This document shows, one piece after another, positions 8,258-17,590 of a stretch of 64,000 bases of DNA. The notes beneath the pieces are model-generated. The model saw only the letters and a program-made list of their open reading frames with translations. It ran no database searches and was not told the origin of the DNA. The DNA comes from Candidatus Vicinibacter affinis (GTDB taxonomy: Bacteria > Bacteroidota > Bacteroidia > Chitinophagales > Saprospiraceae), in NCBI GenBank assembly GCA_016714365.1, contig JADJNH010000007.1, forward strand, positions 434,001 to 498,000. The letters run 5' to 3'. Within the stretch, counting starts at the first letter, position 1. Every line of letters starts with the position of its first letter. The position numbers were made by a program, and so were the translations under genes.

Positions 8258-10567
8258 ATGCTGAAGCCTTTTCTCCTGATCATTTTTATTCCCTTCATTT
8301 CCTGGACACAATCCGAATTATTTATAGGACAGTGGACCACTCACCTTCCCTACAACAATGGACTTCAAATTACGCAAAGCGAGGATTACATTTATTATGC
8401 TACTGCATTCTCACTTTTGCAAATTGATAAATCAGACTTCAGCCCAAAAAAAATTACCCGCACAGAAGGCTTATCAGGAAGTCAGATCAATTGTATTTAT
8501 TTTCACCAGGAAACCAAAACCCTCGTCATTGCCTATTCTGATGGCCTGATTGATCTGGTAAGAGAAGAGGGAGTGTCGGCAGTTCCGGATATCAAAATTT
8601 ACAACAACGTTCCCATCAATAAAACAATTCGCTCCATTACCGGTGGAGATGCGCAGCACGTTTTTATCAATGCAGATTATGGCATAAGCTATCTGAATCT
8701 GAACAATGGCTCCATTGCCTATACTGCTTTCACCCCCAATCTTAAAATCAACCATACCCTAAAGTATAAAGATGCACTGTACAGCGCAACTGCAAAAGGG
8801 TTGTACAAATTTGATTTGAAAAAAAATCTGCTGGTACAGGATTTCGGAAGCTGGGAATTACTCGACCAAAATGTGGGATTAAATCCTTCAGCAGAATATA
8901 CTTCTCTTGCCATTTGGGACAACCAACTTTATGTGACCAATGCCAACGGATTATTTGTAACCCCTGACCAACAATTTATTTCGACATTCTCCAGTCCGGG
9001 ATATTCTCCTCAATTAGTGAAAGCAGGAACAAAGCACTTAATTTTAAATCTAAAATGCAATGCCAATTGCAACGGAAAAATTGCATATTATCAGCAATCA
9101 TCAGGTTGGATGGAATATACCGGGGAATGCGGATACATGAATCTAGGCATAGAGGAGGAAGAAAATGGCAGGATTTGGTTTGCTGACAGCCGTTGGGGAT
9201 TCCGTTATATGAATAATTTTAATTCGCCCTGTGAAGCCATTTACATCAGCGGACCCTTCAATGAGGATTATCAAAAAATTTACAGTGGTTCGGATGGGAT
9301 ATACATCGCAAGTGGATCCATTGTCAATCGATTTGAATATCGTTTTAAGACAACCGGAATCTATACTTATAAAGATAAAAAATGGGATGTAATCAATGGA
9401 ACAAATTTGCCGCTTTTTAATGAAAAAGATATAAGAGACATTGTGGACGTTGCAGAGACAGCCGATGGTTCAAAAATATATTTTGCAAGTTATCATCGGG
9501 GTATCTTGCAATATGATCGCGCTAAGAAAGAGTATACACTTTTCGATCAAACCAATTCTGCACTTGGAGTGGCAGAAGGAGACGAGACCAGAGTAAGGGT
9601 TAGCAGCATTGCCATCAGCCCAAAAGACAAGTCCTTATGGGCTTGCGATTTTCTGGCTAAGAAGCCATTGGTTTCTTTATCTAAGGAAGGAAATTGGCAA
9701 GCGTATGACCTCCCTGGATTCAGCACTGAAATCATTGGTGTTACGGTTGACAAAAACGGTTATAAGTGGATCATCCCAAGAAGAGAATCGGGTGTAATGG
9801 TTTTTGATGAAGGCGATCCGGATAATACCGGAGATGACCGCAGTATTATCCTGAATACTTCCAACAGTTCGCTTACTTCCAATCTTATTAATACAATTGA
9901 GGTAGACCTCGATGGAGATGTTTGGGTGGGCACCAACCAGGGACCGGTAATATTTGAATGTGGTGCTTCTATTTTTGAAGGAAATTGTAAAGGCTCCAGA
10001 AGAAAAGTTGACCAGGATGGCATTATTGGATATTTATTGGAAACCGAAGACATTCTCAGTATTGCAATAGACGGGGCTAACCGAAAGTGGATAGGGACCA
10101 GAAATGGTTTGTATGTGCAATCTTCTGCAGGTGATGAACAAGTATACATTTTCAATACCGAAAATAGTCCATTGATGAGCAACGCTATTTTTGACATCGC
10201 CATCAATCAGAAAAATGGAGATGTATGGATTGGAACTGAACGAGGAATTCAGGTCTATCGCTCTGAAGCTACATTTGCAAAAGATGTTTTTACTACTGAT
10301 ATTCTGGTTTATCCCAATCCTGTTCGGGCTGATTATTCAGGTCCTGTGGCCATCTCAGGACTTGCACGCGATGCACGGGTGAAAATAACGGACATCAGCG
10401 GTCGTCTTGTTTTTGAAACCATCGCCAATGGAGGAACTGCCATTTGGTATGGAAAAGATTATCTGGGCAAACCTGTTAGTTCGGGAACCTATTTAGTATT
10501 TGCAAACAGCACTCAGGATTTTGAAACCAGTGAAGGAGCGGTTTCTAAAATTGTGATAACAAGATGA
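8258..10567 (+). CDS. porZ: PorZ-like T9SS component (beta-propeller protein)
   Basis: This 769-residue secreted protein has a signal peptide of about 19 residues. Two seven-bladed-type beta-propellers follow. The first opens with the PorZ-like start WTTHLPYNNGLQITQ and blades such as SEDYIYYATAFSLLQID. The second has regulator-propeller blades (VWVGTNQGPVIF, RKWIGTRNGLYV, DVWIGTERGIQV). A C-terminal Ig-like domain starts near residue 685 with VYPNPVRADYSG and ends KIVITR. PorZ is a cell-surface part of the T9SS attachment complex that, in Porphyromonas, binds A-LPS and helps the PorU sortase. Function here is inferred from architecture. The start at 8258 follows the clpB terminator by 43 bases. 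Confidence 0.8.
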   Translation: MLKPFLLIIFIPFISWTQSELFIGQWTTHLPYNNGLQITQSEDYIYYATAFSLLQIDKSDFSPKKITRTEGLSGSQINCIYFHQETKTLVIAYSDGLIDLVREEGVSAVPDIKIYNNVPINKTIRSITGGDAQHVFINADYGISYLNLNNGSIAYTAFTPNLKINHTLKYKDALYSATAKGLYKFDLKKNLLVQDFGSWELLDQNVGLNPSAEYTSLAIWDNQLYVTNANGLFVTPDQQFISTFSSPGYSPQLVKAGTKHLILNLKCNANCNGKIAYYQQSSGWMEYTGECGYMNLGIEEEENGRIWFADSRWGFRYMNNFNSPCEAIYISGPFNEDYQKIYSGSDGIYIASGSIVNRFEYRFKTTGIYTYKDKKWDVINGTNLPLFNEKDIRDIVDVAETADGSKIYFASYHRGILQYDRAKKEYTLFDQTNSALGVAEGDETRVRVSSIAISPKDKSLWACDFLAKKPLVSLSKEGNWQAYDLPGFSTEIIGVTVDKNGYKWIIPRRESGVMVFDEGDPDNTGDDRSIILNTSNSSLTSNLINTIEVDLDGDVWVGTNQGPVIFECGASIFEGNCKGSRRKVDQDGIIGYLLETEDILSIAIDGANRKWIGTRNGLYVQSSAGDEQVYIFNTENSPLMSNAIFDIAINQKNGDVWIGTERGIQVYRSEATFAKDVFTTDILVYPNPVRADYSGPVAISGLARDARVKITDISGRLVFETIANGGTAIWYGKDYLGKPVSSGTYLVFANSTQDFETSEGAVSKIVITR

Positions 10568-10577
10568 TAAAATTAAA

Positions 10578-11627
10578 TTAGGAGGAAATAATTTCCTTGT
10601 AATAATCCAGATAAGAATTCAGGCAATTGTCCCAACTAAAAAATGCGGCACGCGATTTCAATTTTATTTTCAATTCTTCCTCATTTTTATAAAATTCGTT
10701 CAGCTTTTCTTTGATCAGTTGAGCCATTGCTTCCTCTTCAAAAGATTCAAAATAATAGGCCAAATCTCCACCTATCTCCGGCAATGATGTCTGTGTGCTT
10801 AAAAAGGTAGGTTTCCCCTGACTCATGGCTTCAATCACCGGCAATCCAAATCCTTCTGCCAGTGATGGAAACAACAAAGCCTCTGTGTGCGCATAAAGCC
10901 AATACTTTTCTTCTTCCCTTATTTGTCCGGTGAGCACAATCCGATCCTGAAGCTGATATTTATCAATTAGTCCTTTGACTTTATCTCCATAAGGTGTTTG
11001 ATGATTACCTGCAAGGACAAGCATATGGTCATCAAAATATTTCATCACCGGAATTAATACTTCAAAATTTTTCTTGTCATTAAAAATTCCAACACTAAAA
11101 AAATATTTCTTTTGAAGCCACGGAAAATTCGGCTCAAACTCAGGAAACTCATGCAACTTACTCCCGCAATAAATGATTCGCATTGGTTTTCCATCTATGT
11201 TGATATTGGATTTCAGAACGGATGCAGTGTACTCTGAAATACAATTTATGGCGGTAGCTTTATCAATGTTACGCTTCAAAAGCTCCAAATACTTTTCCTG
11301 CTTTTTACTAGACTTTTCAACTAAAAAGTTCAGATCGTGAATGGTCAAAAGCTGTTTGGTTCTATAATTTGGAAAATAGGAAGGATATTGCTGGAGACTG
11401 TGCCACAGATCGTAATCAGGATTGAATTGAGAAAAATATCTTCTAATAAAATGAGCCCTTATTACGGGATTTTGTTGCGCATCAAAGTTTGTTCCACGAG
11501 GTAATAAAAAATTAAATTGAAATTCTGCAGGCGCAAGTCTCATGGCGGTCTCTGCAAAGTTTTTAGAGAACTGTCCCAGTCCGCTGTTCAGTGTTTTAAG
11601 TTTGTAAAGATCAAGGAGAATTCTCAA
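10578..11627 (-). CDS. GT4-type glycosyltransferase
   Basis: This 349-residue GT-B fold enzyme transfers a sugar from a nucleotide donor, probably in surface polysaccharide or glycolipid synthesis; donor and acceptor cannot be read. The N-terminal half holds an acceptor-side Rossmann region with WHSLQQYPS and LTIHDLNF. The C-terminal half has the GT1/GT4 signature FPSLAEGFGLPVIEAM with the E-x7-E pair and the following GKPTFLSTQTSLPEIGG. There is no signal peptide, so it is cytoplasmic. It converges with porZ (10-base gap). Its start lies 20 bases after the end of the Crp/Fnr gene, so it may be the last gene of a flavin reductase-crp-GT transcript. Confidence 0.88.
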   Translation of the reverse strand: MRILLDLYKLKTLNSGLGQFSKNFAETAMRLAPAEFQFNFLLPRGTNFDAQQNPVIRAHFIRRYFSQFNPDYDLWHSLQQYPSYFPNYRTKQLLTIHDLNFLVEKSSKKQEKYLELLKRNIDKATAINCISEYTASVLKSNINIDGKPMRIIYCGSKLHEFPEFEPNFPWLQKKYFFSVGIFNDKKNFEVLIPVMKYFDDHMLVLAGNHQTPYGDKVKGLIDKYQLQDRIVLTGQIREEEKYWLYAHTEALLFPSLAEGFGLPVIEAMSQGKPTFLSTQTSLPEIGGDLAYYFESFEEEAMAQLIKEKLNEFYKNEEELKIKLKSRAAFFSWDNCLNSYLDYYKEIISS

Positions 11628-11647
11628 TGTCCAATTTTTTCTAAATA

Positions 11648-12244
11648 TTACTTCTTATAAAATTTACTTTTCATTTTGCTGAAAAACTCAGGTGTCACGC
11701 CAATGTAAGAAGCAATTTGTTTTTGAGGTAGATAGTTAACCAATTGTGGATATCGAAGGCAGAATTTTTCATAGCGCTCCTCAGCAGAAAGACTTAAATT
11801 TTCAATCAGTCTTTGTTGATTGTGCACCAAAGATTTTTCAATGATGATTCTAAAAAAACGTTCAAACTTTGGAACATCAGCATACAATTGTTCCTGCTGA
11901 TCTCTGTGAAGAAGAATCGCTTCTGAAACTTCCAATGTTTCAACATTCAGTGTTCCGGGCTTTTGCGAGATCAAACTATAAATATCTCCAATCCACCAGT
12001 CCACAGGTGCAAAACTGAGTACATGTTCAAAACCATTTTGATCAGTCGTAAATCCTCTTAGACACCCTTTGGTAACAAACCAGGTGTTGTAACAGATTTC
12101 CCCTTCTGATAAAATCAGTTGTTTGTTCTTGTATTTTTTAACACTGAGAATGGAAAAAAAACGCTCAGTTTCTGTTTCATTAAGGCTGATGTGTCTGGAG
12201 ACGTTTTTTAAAATCAACTGGAAAGAGTCAGGATATTTTGCCAA
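11648..12244 (-). CDS. Crp/Fnr-family transcriptional regulator
   Basis: This 198-residue protein has an N-terminal cyclic-nucleotide-binding-type beta-barrel (residues 20-120, including LILSEGEICYNTWFVTKG) and a long dimerisation helix. A short C-terminal helix-turn-helix (KQIASYIGVTPEFFSKMKSK) sits at the extreme end. It lacks the Fe-S cysteines of FNR. The effector-binding Arg-Ser of CAP is not evident, so cAMP binding is uncertain, as for many Bacteroidota Crp-like proteins. It lies 30 bases downstream of the flavin reductase gene on the same strand and is probably co-transcribed. That suggests regulation linked to redox or flavin, which is inference. Confidence 0.88.
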   Translation of the reverse strand: MAKYPDSFQLILKNVSRHISLNETETERFFSILSVKKYKNKQLILSEGEICYNTWFVTKGCLRGFTTDQNGFEHVLSFAPVDWWIGDIYSLISQKPGTLNVETLEVSEAILLHRDQQEQLYADVPKFERFFRIIIEKSLVHNQQRLIENLSLSAEERYEKFCLRYPQLVNYLPQKQIASYIGVTPEFFSKMKSKFYKK

Positions 12245-12274
12245 TTTAATTAAAATTTAAATACCTCAACAAAA

Positions 12275-13156
12275 CTAACAAACTACCAGGACAGCGCATG
12301 CTTTTTCAATATTTCCTTCTTCAAAATATTTTCGGGCCAATTGATGATGGGCATTTGTGTCTCCCTTCATATCAACCATCATCTGGTAGGCCTTCTCTTC
12401 TTGGAGCAATTCCAACGAATGAGTTTTATCCGGCCACAATTTTAATCCGGAAAGTATTCCAATATCATTGGCAGTAAGAATTTTACTTGATTTTACATGC
12501 TCCGGTAGGTTTGGATATCCTACTATAGGCAAATGCTGTGTCTGGGGCATTGCCATGACAGCATTTCCACTTGCCCTGACATAAAATGCTCTCCCCATTC
12601 TTCCCATCAGATCTATCTTATGTGGATCAATTCGGCCATTCTCATCGAGTACGGATTCTTTGATATGCATGCATACCACCTTGCAGACGATCAAATGACC
12701 TGCACCACCCTGATCTCCCAATGGAATGATTTCCTGGACTACGCATTCCATGTTTACCGGTGATTCGAGAACCATCGGGGCTTGCACCTGACTGGCTTTT
12801 TCCTGAGTCAATCCCGATTGCTCAAACTCACTGATTTCATGTGGAAAATCCACACTGCAGACCATCATCTGTCGGACAATTTCATAATTCACCACATTGA
12901 CCACACATTCCTTACTGGCCATAATGTTGTGCAAGGTGTCTTTTGTCGTATTGCCCTCCACCCTGCGGTTGGATGAAAAAACCAGAATTGGAGGATTGCT
13001 GCTGAAGGCATTAAAAAAGCTGTAGGGTGCCAAATTGGTCCTGCCTTCTGCATCTACAGTACTTACAAATGCGATGGGTCGTGGCGCCACAGAACCAAGG
13101 AGAAATTGGTGCAGATCCGAAGTGGGAAGAGTCCCGGGAATGATTGTTTTTTTCAT
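12275..13156 (-). CDS. Flavin reductase-like FMN-binding split-barrel protein
   Basis: This 293-residue protein has a flavin reductase-like domain at residues 1-200. It opens with the PRPIAFVSTVDAEGRTNLAPYS segment, the FMN-binding split-barrel signature, continuing through SFFNAFSSNPPILVFS. Such proteins bind FMN and reduce it with NAD(P)H or serve as flavoprotein oxidoreductases. The C-terminal 60 residues are helical, with a TPR-like HHQLARKYFEEGNIEKA stretch that is not part of the usual domain. A well-formed promoter lies upstream (13183-13213). It is the first gene of a probable operon with the Crp/Fnr regulator. Substrate unknown. Confidence 0.85.
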   Translation of the reverse strand: MKKTIIPGTLPTSDLHQFLLGSVAPRPIAFVSTVDAEGRTNLAPYSFFNAFSSNPPILVFSSNRRVEGNTTKDTLHNIMASKECVVNVVNYEIVRQMMVCSVDFPHEISEFEQSGLTQEKASQVQAPMVLESPVNMECVVQEIIPLGDQGGAGHLIVCKVVCMHIKESVLDENGRIDPHKIDLMGRMGRAFYVRASGNAVMAMPQTQHLPIVGYPNLPEHVKSSKILTANDIGILSGLKLWPDKTHSLELLQEEKAYQMMVDMKGDTNAHHQLARKYFEEGNIEKACAVLVVC

Positions 13157-13182
13157 AATTCAGCCTGAGCTGTAATTTTTTC

Positions 13183-13213
13183 CAAAAGTAGTTCATTAGA
13201 CTTAAAGCCCAAA
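13183..13213 (-). promoter_or_regulatory. Bacteroidota-type promoter for the flavin reductase gene
   Basis: Read on the minus strand the sequence is TTTG, 19 bases, TACTTTTG, a perfect match to TTTG-N19-TAnnTTTG. The -7 element lies 26 bases upstream of the start codon. Confidence 0.7.
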
Positions 13214-13274
13214 CATCCCGGGTGTCAACTTTTTGGAATCAAAACCATTAACTCTGTATATCAATGTTAAAAGC

Positions 13275-13799
13275 ATGTTTAAAAACTTTCTGATTGGACT
13301 TGCAATGGTTACAACTTTTGTATTGGTCAGGTATTTTTACTTCAAACCGATGCTGGTGTTTGGTGAAGATTCCCCAACTTTTACCGCTCAGGATGTAAAC
13401 GGTAAAAATTTAAGTCTAAAAGATTATCAGGGGTACTACCTTTTAATAGATTTCTGGGGTAGCTGGTGCGCACCTTGTCGACGTGAAAATCCTATACTCG
13501 CCATGATGTATGACAAATACAAGGACCGGAATTTCAAATCTGCCTCCGGGATTAAATTCTTAAGCATCGCATTGGAAAAAGATCGGGAATCTGCTTTAAA
13601 CGCCATGGCAAAAGATGGTCTCGTATGGCCGGATCACATCATCGAAACGCAAATGTTGAAAAGCCCTATGGCTACTTTATTCGGAATTAAACAAATTCCG
13701 ACCAAATTCCTGATAGGCCCTAACGGAAAAATTATACTTTCTGACCCGGATATCAAGGAACTGGACGACTACCTGGCAAAAGACAGACCGATAAACTGA
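13275..13799 (+). CDS. Membrane-anchored thioredoxin-like (TlpA-type) protein
   Basis: From the ATG at 13275 the product has 174 residues. An N-terminal transmembrane anchor (residues 4-20) and a TlpA/AhpC-TSA thioredoxin fold follow. The fold has the redox motif WCAPC (Cys65, Cys68) and the cis-Pro loop FGIKQIPTKFLIG. It would act outside the cytoplasmic membrane in disulfide reduction, for example in cytochrome maturation; the client is unknown. An upstream in-frame ATG at 13233 adds 14 polar residues ahead of the anchor. The shorter form has the more typical signal-anchor. It lies on the opposite strand to the flavin reductase and 69 bases before grpE. Confidence 0.85.
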   Translation: MFKNFLIGLAMVTTFVLVRYFYFKPMLVFGEDSPTFTAQDVNGKNLSLKDYQGYYLLIDFWGSWCAPCRRENPILAMMYDKYKDRNFKSASGIKFLSIALEKDRESALNAMAKDGLVWPDHIIETQMLKSPMATLFGIKQIPTKFLIGPNGKIILSDPDIKELDDYLAKDRPIN

Positions 13800-13868
13800 C
13801 ATTTTGACCGAAAAACCAAAATGGCAAGTATATTGAGCAGATAAATATTCGTTAAACAATTAAGAATT

Positions 13869-14423
13869 ATGAGTTCAGAAGAGCATAAAATGTCAGGAAA
13901 TGAAATTGAGATCGAGCATATAGACTCGCCTAGCACTCCGGAATCTCAACCTCAAAATACAGAAAACAAAACAGATTCACAGGAAAAACTTGAAACAGAA
14001 CTGGCTGAGCAAAAAGACAAATACCTCAGGCTGTTTGCTGAATTTGATAATTATAAAAAACGTACTACCAGAGAGCGCATCGAATTAATTAAGACTGCAG
14101 CGCAGGATTTCGTGCAGATAATTCTTCCTGTTTTGGACGACTTTGACCGAGCGCAAAAATTGGCAGAGGAACAAAAAAATGATTTAATTTTTCCTGAAGG
14201 CATGAAACTGATGCATCACAAATTAATTGGCATCATGAAAAATTCAGGCGTGGAGGCCATGCAATCCAATGGATTGCCTTTTGATCCAAACATTCATGAA
14301 GCCATTACAGAAATTCCTGCACCTTCTGAAGAAATGAAAGGTAAAATTGTAGATACCGTTGAAAAAGGCTATTACATGCATGATAAAATTATCAGGTTTG
14401 CAAAAGTGGTCGTAGGGAAATAA
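13869..14423 (+). CDS. grpE: Nucleotide exchange factor GrpE
   Basis: This 184-residue co-chaperone releases ADP from DnaK. The acidic, low-complexity N terminus (1-45) is followed by the long dimerising helix (EQKDKYLRLFAEFDNYKKR). The beta-domain follows with signature FDPNIHEAITEIP and the end KGYYMHDKIIRFAKVVVGK. Length and motifs are typical. The gene is 40 bases upstream of dnaJ and clearly in the same transcript. No CIRCE operator was recognised in the 69 bases upstream. Confidence 0.95.
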   Translation: MSSEEHKMSGNEIEIEHIDSPSTPESQPQNTENKTDSQEKLETELAEQKDKYLRLFAEFDNYKKRTTRERIELIKTAAQDFVQIILPVLDDFDRAQKLAEEQKNDLIFPEGMKLMHHKLIGIMKNSGVEAMQSNGLPFDPNIHEAITEIPAPSEEMKGKIVDTVEKGYYMHDKIIRFAKVVVGK

Positions 14424-14463
14424 TTCCCAAAATCCAAATTAAGAATTAACCGAAAGAGACCAT

Positions 14464-15633
14464 ATGGCAAAAAGAGATTTTTACGAGGTATTGGGTGTTT
14501 CCAAAAATGCGGACGAAGATACCATCAAAAAAGCTTATCGGAAAATGGCGATGCAACATCATCCTGACCGCAATCCGGGTGATAAAGCATCGGAAGATAA
14601 ATTCAAGGAGGCCGCAGAGGCTTATGAAATTTTAAGCAATCCGGACAAAAAGGCCAGATATGACCGTTATGGACATGCGGGCGTAGATCCCCAGGCAGGT
14701 GGCGGTTTCAATGGGCATGGAGGCATGACCATGGAAGATATTTTTGAAAATTTCGGAGATATCTTTGGGGATGGGGGCAGTCCATTTGATGCCTTTTTCG
14801 GCGGTCGCGGCGGAGGCAGGGGCGGTAGATCCGGCGGCCAAAAAGGTAGTAATCTGCGCATCAAGGTCAGTATGACACTGGAAGAAATTGCCACCGGTGT
14901 CACTAAAAAAATAAAAGTCAAAAAACAAGTTACCTGTAAAACCTGTCATGGCAGTGGTGCCAAGGATGCCAAATCAGTAAAAACCTGTGGCACTTGCAAC
15001 GGATCCGGTTATGTCCGTCAAATTAAAAATACCTTCCTGGGTCAGATGCAGACTACTACCACCTGCCCAACGTGCAATGGTACAGGACAACAAATTGCCA
15101 ATAATTGTACAAGTTGTCGTGGTAGTGGCGTCGAAATGGGGGAAGAAACAATAGAAATCCAAATTCCTGCCGGAGTAGAGGACAACATGCAACTCTCCTT
15201 AAGAGGTAAAGGCAATGCCGGGGCCAATGGAGGCATGACCGGAGATTTGTTGATCAATATCGAACAAAAACCACACGAGTTATTTTCACGGGATGGCATG
15301 AACATCCATTATGACTTATACATCAACTTCGCAGATGCGGCTCTGGGACATCAATTTGAAGTACCGACGCTTGGAAACCCGGTCAAAATAAAAATACCGC
15401 CCGGAACTCAAAGTGGAAAAATCTTCCGCCTGAAAGGTCTTGGCATTCCTTCTGTGCAATCTTATGACAAGGGGGATCATTTGATCCATGTAAATATTTG
15501 GACTCCAAAGAGCGTCACCAATGAAGAAAAGGCCATGTTGGAAAAAATGAGAGGCATGAACAATTTTCAGCCGCATCCTTCCGCTGAAGAAAAAGGCTTT
15601 TTCGACAGGATGAAAGAATTTTTCAATGCATAG
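14464..15633 (+). CDS. dnaJ: Chaperone DnaJ
   Basis: This 389-residue Hsp40 stimulates DnaK ATPase and delivers substrates. The J domain (1-65) carries HPD at residues 33-35. A Gly/Phe-Gly-rich linker (75-130) follows. The zinc domain has four CxxCxGxG-type motifs (CKTCHGSG, CGTCNGSG, CPTCNGTG, CTSCRGSG). The C-terminal substrate domains follow, with a C-terminal tail ending FDRMKEFFNA. It is a complete type I DnaJ. The stop codon overlaps the start of the gldH-like gene by 8 bases. dnaK is not in the window. Confidence 0.96.
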   Translation: MAKRDFYEVLGVSKNADEDTIKKAYRKMAMQHHPDRNPGDKASEDKFKEAAEAYEILSNPDKKARYDRYGHAGVDPQAGGGFNGHGGMTMEDIFENFGDIFGDGGSPFDAFFGGRGGGRGGRSGGQKGSNLRIKVSMTLEEIATGVTKKIKVKKQVTCKTCHGSGAKDAKSVKTCGTCNGSGYVRQIKNTFLGQMQTTTTCPTCNGTGQQIANNCTSCRGSGVEMGEETIEIQIPAGVEDNMQLSLRGKGNAGANGGMTGDLLINIEQKPHELFSRDGMNIHYDLYINFADAALGHQFEVPTLGNPVKIKIPPGTQSGKIFRLKGLGIPSVQSYDKGDHLIHVNIWTPKSVTNEEKAMLEKMRGMNNFQPHPSAEEKGFFDRMKEFFNA

Positions 15634-16099
15634 ACCGACGACCCGTTTCTTATTTTGTTTGACCTTTTGCATCTTAACTTTCGTGTCCTGCAAAAGGCCA
15701 TTCTATTCAAAAGAAATAAAATTTCCCAAAGAAATCTGGGCATACAATCAACCACTTGAATACAACTGGTCCATTCAGGATACTCATAAAGCCTATGACC
15801 TGATTTTGTATGTACGACATGATGACCAACTGAAATACCAAAATATTTATGTCAGGTGTCACTCTTCTTATCCTGATAAATCGGTCCAAACCCAGGAAGT
15901 ATCTCTTGAATTGCTGGATGCTGCCGGAAAACCAAATGGGACTTGCAACATGGGAACTTGCACTGCAGAAATCCCACTGATATTGAATACAGTATTTCCG
16001 GTAATGGGTGATTATGGATTAAAAATAGAACAGTATTCAAGAGTAGATTCTTTTCCTGGCTTGAAGGCTGTCAAGTTTGATTTGGTTGAAAGAAAATAA
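15626..16099 (+). CDS. gldH: Gliding motility lipoprotein GldH-like
   Basis: This 157-residue lipoprotein has a signal peptide with lipobox LTFVSC, so lipidation at Cys22 is predicted. The mature part matches the general GldH layout: an N-terminal FPKEIW segment, beta-strands with YDLILYVRHDD, and the C-terminal GDYGLKIEQYSRVDSFPGLKAV-type region (described in parts; an IEQYSR core). GldH in Flavobacterium is needed for gliding and chitin use and is linked to T9SS function; its exact activity is unknown. The start codon lies inside the end of dnaJ (8-base overlap), so translation is probably coupled to the heat-shock operon. Family assignment is moderate because sequence in this family is poorly conserved. 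Confidence 0.68.
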   Translation: MHRPTTRFLFCLTFCILTFVSCKRPFYSKEIKFPKEIWAYNQPLEYNWSIQDTHKAYDLILYVRHDDQLKYQNIYVRCHSSYPDKSVQTQEVSLELLDAAGKPNGTCNMGTCTAEIPLILNTVFPVMGDYGLKIEQYSRVDSFPGLKAVKFDLVERK

Positions 16100-16124
16100 T
16101 TTCGTAGTTAAATTATTTCGTCCT

Positions 16125-17345
16125 TCAGTTTCCCTTTATTCGCTCCCAGAATTTTTGCAATTCCTCCGGGTCACGTTTAGGCCTCTCTCGTTCAGGCAAT
16201 ACTTTTAAGTGGTCTCCCTCCTTTGTTAAATTAAAATGAAAGATAAAATCTTTGGGCTCGTCAAATTTAAAACTTAAAGTGCCGTATCGCAAATCATTGT
16301 ATTGCATTTGGCCATTCCCCAAATCCATAAGATTGTAGTACTGTTCACTAAACCAGGTCAGAATTTTCAACTCTTTCTGATCCATAAACTCTTTAACCAA
16401 ATATTGATTTTGGGGCAATACCCTGATTGAATCAATTTTCCTTTCCCGATCCAATAAAGAATAATATCCACAGTAATAATTACTGTCCTTCTGAGCAATC
16501 GAAAACCAAAGGATGTTATTGAAAATGGTGGGGGTAGCCATCATACGGTCCGGCACAATACCTTGTTTCAACAAGGATGATTCCATGACTCCATCCACAT
16601 GCTGTCGGGTCATCATGGTGGCCATCATGTAAGAACAACTTACTCCAATCCCAATCCAGTTGGTAATTTGTCTTCTGCGATCTGTACGTGAATAAAAACC
16701 ACAGGCTATTACAGTAGCAAGAAAAGGAATGGTGTATATAGGATCTACAATGGAGATGTTGGAAAGAGAAACTCTTACATCCGAAAAAGGCCAGAACAAT
16801 CTGGTTCCAAAGGTGGTGAAAGCATCCAGAATCGGATGCGTAATGATTGCATAAAAAAACAACCATGCCCATTCTTTATAAGATACCTGCGGGTGTTCCT
16901 GGTCTTTTCTCAGATACTCTTTATAGAGTTCTTTGATAAGAAAATACAGGCCAATGGACAATAAAACCGGGAGAAAATATCCTTTAGATCCAATCAGGAA
17001 GATGAGTAAAAAGCTCAATATCCCTGCCATGAGTACAAAAAATAAAGTACTGGTGATAAAACCTACCATCCGATATTCCTTTCGATTGTAGATCCCTGAG
17101 CCGTAAAATTTTAATACCAGCCAGGCCAGTGGAAATGGCATGACGAAGGCAAACAGTAAAGAGTGCATCGGCCCGCGATGAAAGGCAAGGGCATCCAAAT
17201 CACCCATAAAAAAATTAGACATCACATCCAGATCCGGGATCGTTCCGGCAAAAGCTCCCCATATCAAAGCTTTATTTCCAATTTTTTTTCCAAGAACTGC
17301 CTCACCGCAGGCAGCTCCCAATATCATTTGGGTAAGTGAATCCAC
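16125..17345 (-). CDS. Membrane-bound metal-dependent hydrolase, YdjM/DUF457 family
   Basis: This 406-residue protein begins MDSLTQMILGAACGEA, typical of the LexA-regulated YdjM-type (PF04307) family. It shows HRGPMHS and DAFTTFGTRLFWP, with conserved His/Asp residues that would bind metal in the membrane plane. About five hydrophobic segments fill residues 60-240. A soluble C-terminal half (about 260-406) is predicted to lie outside the bilayer. The substrate is unknown; distant relatives are thought to act on lipids. It converges with gldH and has no partner on its strand. No promoter was recognised in the 245 bases between 17345 and 17591. Confidence 0.82.
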   Translation of the reverse strand: MDSLTQMILGAACGEAVLGKKIGNKALIWGAFAGTIPDLDVMSNFFMGDLDALAFHRGPMHSLLFAFVMPFPLAWLVLKFYGSGIYNRKEYRMVGFITSTLFFVLMAGILSFLLIFLIGSKGYFLPVLLSIGLYFLIKELYKEYLRKDQEHPQVSYKEWAWLFFYAIITHPILDAFTTFGTRLFWPFSDVRVSLSNISIVDPIYTIPFLATVIACGFYSRTDRRRQITNWIGIGVSCSYMMATMMTRQHVDGVMESSLLKQGIVPDRMMATPTIFNNILWFSIAQKDSNYYCGYYSLLDRERKIDSIRVLPQNQYLVKEFMDQKELKILTWFSEQYYNLMDLGNGQMQYNDLRYGTLSFKFDEPKDFIFHFNLTKEGDHLKVLPERERPKRDPEELQKFWERIKGN

Positions 17346-17590
17346 GTATTAATTTTTTCTATTGAAATCGGAGGACTAACAGCTATCCCGATAATTTGTT
17401 TATTTGGAACGGCTGGCAATGAACGTCTGATTAACATGACTTGCTTTGGTACTTATGGTTTTAAGTATAAATTTAAACATTCATATTGATTAAATACTCA
17501 ACTCTGCAATTAAAAGATAATCTCGGTGGAGTAATTATGATTAGGTTTGTAGAGGTTCTTGTGAATGCATTGATTTAAAAAGATATCGAG

